Assembly (NCBI RefSeq): GCF_016841685.1 | Contig: NZ_JAENYR010000004.1 | Coordinates: 24,880-88,879 of the forward strand | DNA: 64,000 nt | Reading direction: 5' to 3' | From: Thiohalomonas denitrificans | GTDB taxonomy: Bacteria > Pseudomonadota > Gammaproteobacteria > Thiohalomonadales > Thiohalomonadaceae | Shown here: one piece after another, positions 37,273-44,888 of the stretch | Layout of the letters: each line of letters starts with the position of its first letter | Numbering within the stretch: position 1 is the first letter of the stretch | Notes under the pieces: generated by a model | Seen by the model: the letters and a program-made list of their open reading frames with translations, nothing else | Database searches by the model: none | Told to the model about the DNA's origin: nothing | Translations under genes and position numbers: made by a program

Positions 37273-38514
37273 ATGGCGTTAATCGTACAAAAATACGGCG
37301 GCACGTCCGTCGGCAGTGCAGACCGAATCACCAACGTTGCACGAAAGGTCAAGAAATTCCGTGATCGCGGCGATGATGTCGTCGTTGTGGTTTCGGCCAT
37401 GAGCGGCGAAACCAATCGGCTCACCGATCTGGCCAAAAGCATTATGCCCGAGCCGGATGTGCGGGAGATGGATGTGCTGCTCTCTACGGGTGAGCAGGTG
37501 ACCATCGCACTTCTGTCCATGGCGCTCCAGCAGTTGGGTTGCGAGGCCCGCTCCTATACCGGTGCGCAGGTGAATATTCTCACCGATAGCGCTCATAGCA
37601 AGGCCCGTATCCTGGGAATCGACGAGGAACGGGTGCGTGATGATCTGGGGGCCGGTCGCGTAGTGGTCGTCGCCGGCTTTCAGGGGATGGATGAAGAGGG
37701 CAATATCACGACCTTGGGGCGAGGTGGTTCGGATACCACGGCTGTGGCACTCGCGGCGGCGCTCCAGGCCGATGAGTGCCAGATCTATACCGATGTGGAC
37801 GGCGTCTATACCACCGATCCACGGGTAGTCTCCGGTGCACGCAGGCTGGAACGGATCACCTTCGAAGAGATGCTGGAGATGGCCAGCCAGGGTTCAAAGG
37901 TACTGCAGATCCGCGCCGTCGAGTTTGCCGGAAAATACAATGTCCCGCTCCGGGTCCTCTCCTCTTTTCAGGAAGGTCCCGGAACGCTGATTACCTACGA
38001 GGAAGACGGAATGGAAGAACCGCTGATCTCCGGTATCGCCTTTAATCGTGACGAGGCCAAGCTGACCATTCAGGGGGTGCCGGATCAACCCGGCATCGCC
38101 TCCTTGATTCTCGGGCCGATCGGTGAGGCGAACATCGAGGTCGACATGATCGTTCAGAACGTCAGTGCCGATGGTTCCATGACCGATTTCACCTTCACCG
38201 TGCACCGCAACGATTACGAACAGGCACTGCAAATGCTGCGCGAGACCGCCACAGCGGTGGGGGCGCGTGAGGTGGCTGGCGACAACAAGATCGCCAAGAT
38301 TTCGCTGGTCGGTGTGGGCATGCGTTCCCACGCCGGGATCGCCAGTACCATGTTCGCGGCTTTGGCCAAAGAAGGTATCAACATTCGGATGATCTCCACC
38401 TCGGAAATCAAGATTTCGGTGGTTATCGACGAAAAATACCTGGAGCTTGGCGTACGTGCCCTGCACAATGCCTTCAAGCTCGAGCAGGAGCCGGTTGCGT
38501 CCACGGAAGCGTGA
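37273..38514 (+). CDS. lysC: Aspartate kinase
   Basis: 413 residues from ATG 37273 ([15 protein letters not shown]). The amino-acid kinase domain has KYGGTSVG, the aspartate-binding [27 protein letters not shown] and the [11 protein letters not shown] loop; two ACT domains follow ([18 protein letters not shown] and [23 protein letters not shown]). It makes aspartyl phosphate for lysine, threonine, methionine and diaminopimelate. The dual ACT arrangement is that of feedback-inhibited alpha/beta-type enzymes. Its leader holds three tandem dyad repeats; csrA follows after 127 bp. Confidence 0.96.
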   Translation: MALIVQKYGGTSVGSADRITNVARKVKKFRDRGDDVVVVVSAMSGETNRLTDLAKSIMPEPDVREMDVLLSTGEQVTIALLSMALQQLGCEARSYTGAQVNILTDSAHSKARILGIDEERVRDDLGAGRVVVVAGFQGMDEEGNITTLGRGGSDTTAVALAAALQADECQIYTDVDGVYTTDPRVVSGARRLERITFEEMLEMASQGSKVLQIRAVEFAGKYNVPLRVLSSFQEGPGTLITYEEDGMEEPLISGIAFNRDEAKLTIQGVPDQPGIASLILGPIGEANIEVDMIVQNVSADGSMTDFTFTVHRNDYEQALQMLRETATAVGAREVAGDNKIAKISLVGVGMRSHAGIASTMFAALAKEGINIRMISTSEIKISVVIDEKYLELGVRALHNAFKLEQEPVASTEA

Positions 38515-38641
38515 TTCAACGCACACATCGTGCGCAAGACAGTTCAACGACAGCACTCTGTGGCGGATAAGCTGTCGAACAGGAAAGTGTGAGGCATTCA
38601 CGCTAATGGAAAAACGGATTGTACTGAGGAGAGTATAGACG

Positions 38642-38830
38642 ATGTTGATTTTGACTCGGCGGGTGGGTGAAACACTCGTGATTGGTGATGAAGTGACGGT
38701 AACCGTTTTGGGTATCAAGGGTAACCAGGTACGTATCGGGGTGAATGCTCCCAAGGATGTCTCGGTGCATCGTGAGGAGATCTATGAACGGATTCAGCGT
38801 GAGAAGAACGGTGAAGAAATCCCTTCCTGA
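38642..38830 (+). CDS. csrA: Carbon storage regulator CsrA
   Basis: A 62-residue RNA-binding protein with the complete CsrA sequence pattern [16 protein letters not shown] ... [23 protein letters not shown]; Leu4 and Arg44 (VHREEI) of the RNA-binding face are present. It binds AnGGA in loops near ribosome-binding sites, repressing or stabilising mRNAs. The leader reads CTGAGGAGAG, which overlaps a GGA and could allow self-repression. The probable antagonist RNA lies at 18423-18610. It is followed by tRNA-Ser. Confidence 0.98.
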   Translation: MLILTRRVGETLVIGDEVTVTVLGIKGNQVRIGVNAPKDVSVHREEIYERIQREKNGEEIPS

Positions 38831-38886
38831 GGGATAAGGCCCTTTACGTTGGCCCTTCTCATTTAGTATCCTTGCGCGCTCGCAAA

Positions 38887-38978
38887 GGAGAGATGGCCGA
38901 GTGGCTGAAGGCGCTCCCCTGCTAAGGGAGTATGGGGTTTATCCCCCATCGAGGGTTCGAATCCCTCTCTCTCCGCCA
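38887..38978 (+). tRNA. tRNA-Ser(GCU)
   Basis: 92 nt including encoded CCA. Acceptor GGAGAGA/TCTCTCC, D-arm GCCGAGTGGCTGAAGGC, anticodon arm CTCCCCTGCTAAGGGAG (anticodon GCT), a long variable arm (TATGGGG...CCCCCAT) and T-arm GAGGGTTCGAATCCCTC. Its last 19 bases are repeated three more times downstream. Confidence 0.97.
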
Positions 38979-39474
38979 TACAAAGAAGCGATACGTAGCC
39001 GGATAGCACCGGTCCATGGCGGAGCCCGCCCGAGAGGGATTTGAACCCGACAGAGGGTTTGACCGAATCGCCTGGAGCGATTCGGAACGACCGCAGGTCG
39101 GCCCCGAAGGGGCGGAGGGCAGGACGCCCGGAGTAATCCCTCTCTCTCCGCCATACAAAGAAGCGATATGTAGCCGGATAGCACCGGTCCATGGCGGAGC
39201 CCGCCCGAGAGGGATTTGAACCCGACAGAGGGTTTGACCGAATCGCCTGGAGCGATTCGGAACGACCGCAGGTCGGCCCCGAAGGGGCGGAGGGCAGGAC
39301 GCCCGGAGTAATCCTCTCTCTCTCCGCCAAATTCAAGGAAAGATAGTTAACGCCGTGACAATTTGAGTCGCGGTACCGGAAAGAGGGAACCGAACCCCCG
39401 ACCGGGGTTCGACCGAAGCGAAATGGCCGACAGGGTGGGGACAGAAGGTCCAGAACAATCCTCTCTCCCCGCCA
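38960..39474 (+). repeat. Tandem repeats that each end in the tRNA-Ser 3' end
   Basis: The tRNA tail AATCCCTCTCTCTCCGCCA (38960-38978) recurs at 39135-39153, as a one-base variant at 39310-39329, and as a diverged copy at 39457-39474. The first two units are exactly 175 bp and nearly identical; the third is 147 bp and diverged. Each 175-bp unit contains a reverse-oriented T-arm-like segment (GAGAGGGATTTGAACCC) and four small hairpins (CGAATCG/CGATTCG, CGACC/GGTCG, CCCC/GGGG, GGGC/GCCC). No real gene is present; open frames here are shadows of tRNA sequence. Confidence 0.92.
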
Positions 39475-39571
39475 ATAAATCGACTTCATTTTGGTATACG
39501 CAATCTTCCAACAGAGCGGCAGCACCGCTTGACAGGGGAGTGGGGCTTCACCATAATGCACAGCCGTTTCA

Positions 39572-39648
39572 GCGCCCGTAGCTCAGCTGGATAGAGTACC
39601 TGGCTACGAACCAGGCGGTCCGAGGTTCGAATCCTCGCGGGCGCGCCA
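39572..39648 (+). tRNA. tRNA-Arg(ACG)
   Basis: 77 nt including CCA. Acceptor GCGCCCG/CGGGCGC, D-arm GCTCAGCTGGATAGAGT, anticodon arm CTGGCTACGAACCAG (anticodon ACG, normally read with A34 as inosine), T-arm CGAGGTTCGAATCCTCG. It is followed 8 bp later by an intrinsic terminator. Confidence 0.97.
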
Positions 39649-39656
39649 TCTTCCGA

Positions 39657-39684
39657 AAGCCCGCGCTCAGGCGTGGGCTTTTTT
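39657..39684 (+). terminator. Rho-independent terminator after tRNA-Arg
   Basis: AAGCCCGCGC-TCAG-GCGTGGGCTT (39657-39680; one G-T pair) runs into six T. It probably ends the csrA/tRNA transcript. The 245 bp between it and the histidine kinase hold only a hairpin GAGGGA-GGAA-TCCCTC at 39810-39825. Confidence 0.88.
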
Positions 39685-39929
39685 GTATCTCGCTTTCCCC
39701 TCCGCTCATGCAGGATTTTGTGCGGGATACCTGGCAGGTTTGCCGGTATCACCTGGCGCGCTGATATTAGTGGGCGTACCTTATCTCTCGGGCCATAATC
39801 CCCTGTTTGGAGGGAGGAATCCCTCAGTGATATCGTGGCGTCCGGTGATAACTCCAGCACCTCCGATCTCCAATACGGGCTTCCCGCTGAGGGGTTATCC
39901 TTGATGAACGGAAAAGGTGAGGAGCGGAA

Positions 39930-42215
39930 GTGGAAAGTCGCATTCCCCAAGTGAAGATGCGATACGGACTCGATCTTGGTTTTGGCGTCTGGGGTCTGTT
40001 GTTGATGGCCGGCCTGCTGATCTCAACGGTCTCCTATAACTACCTGCTGTTCCATACCCTTGTCGAGCTCTTCGCGGTCATCGTCGCCATTTTGTTGGCG
40101 GTGGTCGGTTGGCAAACCTATCCCTTCTCACGCAATGGCTTCCTGGTATTTCTGGCAGCAGGGTATTTTTGGGTCGGCGTTATGGATCTGCTGCATACCC
40201 TTAGCTACCAGGGCATCGGGATTATCGAGCCCGATGCCGCCAATACCTCTACGCAATTCTGGGTCGCAACACGCTACCTGGAGGCCTTGGTGTTACTGGT
40301 TGCACCTGCGTTTGCGGTGAACGGCCTGCATCGGGGTCTTGCCTTTGCAGGTATCGGAACGTTCGCGGCGGTTGTCTCGGTGCTGATCTTCGCAGGGGCA
40401 TTTCCCGATGCATTCGTTGCGGGGCAGGGATTGACGCGGTTTAAAGTGGTCAGTGAGTACGTCATTATCGGCCTGCTGATCGTCGCCCTTTGGCACCTGT
40501 GGATGCGGGGCGGAGAGATCGATCAGCGAGTCGTCAAGCTGATGGCGCTTGCGATCAGTGTGACCGCACTATCCGAGTTCTTGTTTACGTTATATGAAAG
40601 CGTCTATGGCCTGGAGAATTTCGTCGGCCACGTCGGCAAGCTCTTATCTTATTGGCTGGTTTTTGTGGCCATCGTCGAAACCTCGCTCAATGAGCCGTTT
40701 CGCCTGCTCTCCCGCGGTGCGACCACCTATGACGCAGTGCCCGACCCTGTCGTGGTGGTCGATCAAAATGGGGTTATCCGGCAGAGCAACCGGGCCGCCC
40801 GGGTGCAGGTTCGCGACACTCAGCCGGTTGGACGGTTTTGTCACCAACTGCTGCATCCTCGGGAGTGGTCGGAGGAGGACTGCCCCATCTGCCGGTGTAT
40901 TCGCGGAGACCTCAAAGAACTGATGACGTTCGAGGTCCCGTTCAAGGATACCGGGATCTGGCATTCGGTGACGATTACGCCTATCGAGCAGCCCGGCGGG
41001 GCTGCACAGGCCGGGGTAGTCCATGTCAGTCATGACATCACCGTTCGCAAACAGGCCGAGGAGAGTTTGCATAACAAGAATGTGGAACTGCACTCCATTT
41101 TGCAGTCCGTGGGGGATGGGATTTTCGGCGTCGATCGGAGGGGCAGGACCGTTTTCGTGAATCCGGCTCTGGAGCGGCTTACCGGCTGGAGCGCGGAGGC
41201 GCTCATCGGCAGGAATGCGCATACGACCCTGCATCAGCCGCCCGGGGGGCTGGAGGAGCATCCCAGAGAGGCATGTGCTGTCTTGCTGACCCTGAAGGAC
41301 GGCAAGGTCCGGCATTCGGATGATGACCTGTTCCACCGACGTGATGGAGCAGCATTCCCGGTGGCGTTCACCAGTGCCCCGTTGCGAGGAGACGATGGGG
41401 ACATCACCGGTGCCGTGGTGGTGTTTCGGGACATTTCTGAACGCAAGCGCATCGAACAGGGACGGGAGCGCTACGAGCAGCAACTGGAATCGATGGTAGC
41501 GGAGCGTACCCGGGAACTGCAGGAGGTGAACCGGGAAATGGAGACCTTCAGTTATTCTGTCTCCCACGACCTACGGGCGCCGTTGCGGGCCGTCAACGGT
41601 TTCGGGCAGGCCCTGCTTGAAGATTACAGCGGCCAACTCGAAGAGACGGCCCAAGACTATCTTGGGCGGATGCGGGCTGCCTCAATCCGCATGGGCCAGA
41701 TGATTGACGGTCTGCTTGGCCTTTCCCGTGTTTCACGCCGGGAAATCCATCCCGAAGCTGTCGATGTCAGCGCCCTGGCAGCGGAGTTGTCCGACTTGGT
41801 AACGGCTTCGGACCCCGGGCGTCGGGCCGAGTGGCGCATTCAGCCGGGTATGGTTGCCCACGCGGATCCCATTCTGCTGCGCCTGCTGCTGCAGAACCTG
41901 CTCGAGAACGCATGGAAGTTTACCGCCGAGCGCGATCCCGCAGTGATCGAAGTCGGTTGCATGGATACCGAGGTAGGAGCTGCCTTTTTCGTTCGCGACA
42001 ACGGCATCGGCTTCGAACAGGAGGTCGCCAACAGCCTCTACCAGCCGTTCCAGCGACTGCATCGGGGCGAACAATATGAAGGCAGCGGCATCGGGCTCGC
42101 CACGGTGCAGCGGATAGTGCACCGGCACTTCGGCCGGACCTGGGCTGAGGGACAGCCGGGGAAGGGAGCCAGTTTTTTCTTCACTTTGCCCGATGGGAGT
42201 GAAAGCATTGAATAA
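39930..42215 (+). CDS. MASE3-PAS-PAS sensor histidine kinase
   Basis: 761 residues. The first 250 contain about seven membrane helices of the MASE3 sensor (YNYLLFHTLVELFAVIVAI; GVMDLLHTLSYQG). Two PAS modules follow (DPVVVVDQNGVIRQSNRA and ILQSVGDGIFGVDRRGRTVFVNP), then a HisKA domain with SVSHDLRAPLRAVNGF (phospho-acceptor His) and HATPase boxes NLLENAWKF, FFVRDNGIGFE and GSGIGLATVQRIV. The HisKA type is that of phytochrome-like kinases, which pair with small Rcp1-type receivers such as the next gene. GTG start with GGAG 5 bases upstream. Confidence 0.93.
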   Translation: MESRIPQVKMRYGLDLGFGVWGLLLMAGLLISTVSYNYLLFHTLVELFAVIVAILLAVVGWQTYPFSRNGFLVFLAAGYFWVGVMDLLHTLSYQGIGIIEPDAANTSTQFWVATRYLEALVLLVAPAFAVNGLHRGLAFAGIGTFAAVVSVLIFAGAFPDAFVAGQGLTRFKVVSEYVIIGLLIVALWHLWMRGGEIDQRVVKLMALAISVTALSEFLFTLYESVYGLENFVGHVGKLLSYWLVFVAIVETSLNEPFRLLSRGATTYDAVPDPVVVVDQNGVIRQSNRAARVQVRDTQPVGRFCHQLLHPREWSEEDCPICRCIRGDLKELMTFEVPFKDTGIWHSVTITPIEQPGGAAQAGVVHVSHDITVRKQAEESLHNKNVELHSILQSVGDGIFGVDRRGRTVFVNPALERLTGWSAEALIGRNAHTTLHQPPGGLEEHPREACAVLLTLKDGKVRHSDDDLFHRRDGAAFPVAFTSAPLRGDDGDITGAVVVFRDISERKRIEQGRERYEQQLESMVAERTRELQEVNREMETFSYSVSHDLRAPLRAVNGFGQALLEDYSGQLEETAQDYLGRMRAASIRMGQMIDGLLGLSRVSRREIHPEAVDVSALAAELSDLVTASDPGRRAEWRIQPGMVAHADPILLRLLLQNLLENAWKFTAERDPAVIEVGCMDTEVGAAFFVRDNGIGFEQEVANSLYQPFQRLHRGEQYEGSGIGLATVQRIVHRHFGRTWAEGQPGKGASFFFTLPDGSESIE

Positions 42216-42326
42216 TCGTCTAACCTATACTAGGAGTTTTCCGATTGGCATCGGCCATCGCTGGGTGGTTGGTTTGCAGTCGAATCCGTTGAAATGAAAA
42301 CTCCTGGTGGAAAGGAGCACAATAAT

Positions 42327-42755
42327 ATGGAGAATCCCTCGATCCTCTTGGTCGAAGATGATCCTAACGATGAAGAGCTGATTTTGCGCACATTGCGAAC
42401 GCGGGCGCTGCAGGATAAGGTTTTCGTGGCCCATAACGGCCGTGAGGCACTGGATTATCTCTTCGGTTCGGAACGGCCGCCGCGGCTGATCCTGCTCGAC
42501 CTGAAACTTCCCAAGATGGGCGGGTTGGAGGTTCTGCAGGCGCTGCGCGTCGATAATCGTACCCGCCTCACCCCCGTGGTGGTCTTCACGTCATCCGTCG
42601 AGCAGACGGACGTGACCACCAGCTATGATCTGGGGGCAAACAGCTATGTGAGAAAGCCCGTCGATTACAAGGAATTTTCCGAAGCGCTCAAACTGGTCGT
42701 CGATTACTGGCTGGGGCTGAATATGCCCTCACCGAAACGCCAGGACCGTCATTAG
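42327..42755 (+). CDS. Single-domain response regulator, Rcp1-like
   Basis: 142 residues, one receiver domain and no output. It has the acidic pair in ILLVEDDPND, the phospho-acceptor Asp in LILLDLKLPKMGG, the switch Thr/Ser in VVFTSS and Lys in YVRKPVDYKEF. The LKLPKMGGLEVLQ and YKEF features are those of Rcp1-type receivers that act with kinases like the preceding one. I start at ATG 42327 (MENPSIL), with GGAG and a 9-base spacer; an ATG at 42294 lacks a ribosome-binding site. Confidence 0.92.
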   Translation: MENPSILLVEDDPNDEELILRTLRTRALQDKVFVAHNGREALDYLFGSERPPRLILLDLKLPKMGGLEVLQALRVDNRTRLTPVVVFTSSVEQTDVTTSYDLGANSYVRKPVDYKEFSEALKLVVDYWLGLNMPSPKRQDRH

Positions 42756-42780
42756 TGTATCAGGGGTCGTACTCGTATCT

Positions 42781-43194
42781 ATGAACAAACCGCCCATTTT
42801 GCTGGTTGAGGATGATGAAGTGGATGTCATGATGGTGCAGCGTGCGTTCAAAAAGCACGGTATTGACAACCCTCTTTACGTGGCCGAGTCGGGTGATAAG
42901 GCGCTGGAGCTCCTACGCGGGCAGAATAGACCGAAACTGGTTCCCAAACTCATTCTGCTCGACTTCAACATGCCGCGAATGAACGGGATCGCATTTCTGA
43001 AGGAACTCAGGGCCGATCCCGAACTGAAAGCGTTCCCGACCGTTGCGTTGACCTCTTCGAGCCAGCCATCGGATAAAGCGACGGCTTTTGAATACAACGT
43101 CGCTGGCTATTTTATCAAGCCGGTCTCTTACGAGGCGCTGGTGGAGCTTTTCGGGACCATCGGCCGTTATTGGCAACTGAGCGAATACGTGTAG
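42781..43194 (+). CDS. Single-domain response regulator
   Basis: 137 residues, again a stand-alone receiver: ILLVEDDEVDVMMVQRAFKKHG, LILLDFNMPRMNGIAFLKELR (phospho-acceptor Asp), VALTSSSQPSD and YFIKPVSYEALVELF. It resembles the preceding receiver and may derive from a duplication. It starts 25 bp after the previous stop, so kinase and both receivers likely share a transcript. With no output domain it must act by protein contact or as a phosphate sink. Confidence 0.92.
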   Translation: MNKPPILLVEDDEVDVMMVQRAFKKHGIDNPLYVAESGDKALELLRGQNRPKLVPKLILLDFNMPRMNGIAFLKELRADPELKAFPTVALTSSSQPSDKATAFEYNVAGYFIKPVSYEALVELFGTIGRYWQLSEYV

Positions 43195-43284
43195 CAAGTG
43201 TCAGCTTGTCGGAGTTGTGCCCGGTTTACGGCAGAAAAAAGGATATCGACCGGCTCTCCGTCCTCCTGGTCCTAATCTCGAATC

Positions 43285-43429
43285 TTTCATAAATTTGCAC
43301 CGGTCTCGCTTGTCTCTTGATTCCACAAAAAATATTTCCCTCAGTCGGCGTAATCCCCGATACGCCGCTCCTTCGAAAATTTCCTCGTGAAACAAACATT
43401 CTGCGCGATCTTGGCACGAAGTTATGAAA
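43285..43429. repeat. Dispersed repeat with imperfect terminal inverted repeats, copy B
   Basis: 145 bp, TTTCATAAATTTGCACCG at the left and GGCACGAAGTTATGAAA at the right; related along its length to 5872-6064 but lacking about 48 bp of its centre. It lies in the 499-bp gap between the second receiver and the LuxR-type regulator. Its presence between genes of one signalling group suggests the group was interrupted or assembled stepwise. Confidence 0.7.
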
Positions 43430-43578
43430 TCTTCGGGCTAAATGGCTACGTTATTCGTTGAAGGATCGAAATAACCGGCCGCATCCCGCTTTTCCTCTTA
43501 CGACCTATGCCAACAGGCTGCTATGGTGTAGGTACGGTTCACTCCTGCGAGGGGGCGTCTCTGCTTGGGTTGAACCAG

Positions 43579-43657
43579 CCGCCTCGGCGGAGCTTGGCAA
43601 GGGGCACAAAAGAAAGTCAGGGAGACTTTGATGGGGCGCCGGAGAGCAGTCTCCGGC
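43579..43657 (+). promoter_or_regulatory. Structured leader with three hairpins, one an AGGGA loop
   Basis: Three consecutive dyads precede the LuxR-type gene: CCGCCTCGGCGG (43579-43590), AAAGTC-AGGGA-GACTTT (43613-43629) and GCCGGAGA-GCAG-TCTCCGGC (43638-43657). The middle hairpin presents exactly AGGGA, the preferred CsrA target. The last hairpin ends 36 bp before the start codon. No known riboswitch consensus was recognised. Confidence 0.55.
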
Positions 43658-43693
43658 GAGGCGAAACGGACATAGCAGAGGGGTCGAGACGGC

Positions 43694-44314
43694 ATGGAAG
43701 CCGATACCGAACCTTCCACCTTATTGATCGTGGATGACGATGCAGTCGATCGTGAAACGATACGCCGGGCACTGGAGAGCGCGGTTCCGGATTCTCCTAT
43801 TGATCAGGCAGGCGAATCCGAGGCGGCTCTGAACAAGCTGCGGCGGCGCGAGTACCTGGCGGCCTTCGTCGACTACCGGTTGCCCGGACGATCCGGCCTG
43901 GAGCTTCTCCAACAAGTACGGAGGGAGGGTCTGACGACCCCGGTTATCATCCTCACCGGCTATGGCGACGAGCTTTTGGCTGTTGAAGTGCTCAAAGCCG
44001 GGGCCGCGGACTATCTCCCCAAATCCCATCTCGCACCGGATCGAATCCTGATGTGCCTGGAAAGCGCCAAGGCCCTGGCACGGGGACGGATTCGGCCCTG
44101 TCGACTGGATCGCCTGACCGGCCGTGAACGGGAAGTCATGAACCTGCTGGTCACAGGCAAATCCAACAAGCAAGTTGCCTCCGAGCTGGGAATCAGTCGA
44201 CGTACGGTGGAAAGCCATCGCGCCCATATTATGGAAAAACTCGAGGCTGGCTCCCTCGCTGAGTTAGTGCGCTGTGTTCTCCAGGCAGGCCCGCAGGGAC
44301 TGTCGCCTCCGTAA
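43694..44314 (+). CDS. Response regulator, receiver-HTH LuxR (NarL/FixJ type)
   Basis: 206 residues. Receiver: LLIVDDDAVDRET, FVDYRLPGRSGLELLQ with the phospho-acceptor Asp, IILTGYGDE and ADYLPKS. Output: LTGREREVMNLLVTGKSNKQVASELGISRRTVESHRAHIMEKL, a LuxR-type DNA-binding domain. It has no dedicated kinase beside it; the MASE3 kinase 1.5 kb upstream is the nearest. The structured leader upstream suggests post-transcriptional control. Confidence 0.94.
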   Translation: MEADTEPSTLLIVDDDAVDRETIRRALESAVPDSPIDQAGESEAALNKLRRREYLAAFVDYRLPGRSGLELLQQVRREGLTTPVIILTGYGDELLAVEVLKAGAADYLPKSHLAPDRILMCLESAKALARGRIRPCRLDRLTGREREVMNLLVTGKSNKQVASELGISRRTVESHRAHIMEKLEAGSLAELVRCVLQAGPQGLSPP

Positions 44315-44379
44315 TGATCCGGATTTCCATTGATGCCCCAAGGAGTTGAAATGAAGACTCTTTGATGAGAGGCGTGGCA

Positions 44380-44730
44380 ATGGAACATCGTAGAGGCAGG
44401 CGGAAACGTGTCCAAATGCACGCCGTGGTGCGGTATGAAGAGTTGGGCTTGTTCAGTGGGCGGGTCCGGGATATCGGCACGGGTGGCATGGGAATTGAAA
44501 CCGGTCCCATCGTGATCCCGCGGGATGCACGGGTCGAAGTCCATTTCCGGTTCCCTGGTGATGATCAGGCGGGATATGCGCTTGCGGCAGCCATCGCCTG
44601 GACTGCGCACGGAGAGATGGGGCTAGCCTTTCAGGAACCGGCACCCGAGGTAATGCAGAAGCTGTATGCTGAACTCTACGGTGCGCGTGCCGGCAGTGCA
44701 CGCGGTTTCAGCAAGCGGTTTCACGGGTGA
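44380..44730 (+). CDS. PilZ-domain c-di-GMP receptor
   Basis: 116 residues, essentially one PilZ domain. The N-terminal RRGRRKRVQ supplies the RxxxR motif and VRDIGTGGMGIE corresponds to (D/N)xSxxG, with Gly in place of the usual Ser at position 3. A start at ATG 44380 has GAGAGG seven bases upstream; ATG 44365 is possible and overlaps the stop of a four-codon frame (ATG 44351-TGA 44365) that follows AGGAG, a TGATG coupling arrangement. It lies between two response regulators and probably reads c-di-GMP made by the receiver-GGDEF protein downstream. Confidence 0.87.
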   Translation: MEHRRGRRKRVQMHAVVRYEELGLFSGRVRDIGTGGMGIETGPIVIPRDARVEVHFRFPGDDQAGYALAAAIAWTAHGEMGLAFQEPAPEVMQKLYAELYGARAGSARGFSKRFHG

Positions 44731-44888
44731 TGAAACTCCGTTGTGATCGCAGGTCGGCCTTCTGGTCCTGCAATCGAGCGACCCGACGATTGGCAGTGGG
44801 ATAGGCTAAGCTTACGATGCAAGGACTTATACCGCTCGCTTCAAAGCATGCGGTTGCCCTGCGGGATCTGGAAGAGAAGAGCCTGAAC

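Noticed and set aside
38863..39561. Long minus-strand open frames with repeated REGFEPS-like peptides
   Set aside because: They are translations across tRNA-Ser and its tail repeats, a common source of spurious proteins; the repeat period explains the repeated peptide.
43507..43737. 76-codon frame upstream of the LuxR-type regulator
   Set aside because: It overlaps the hairpin leader and the start of the real gene in another frame; no ribosome-binding site or family.
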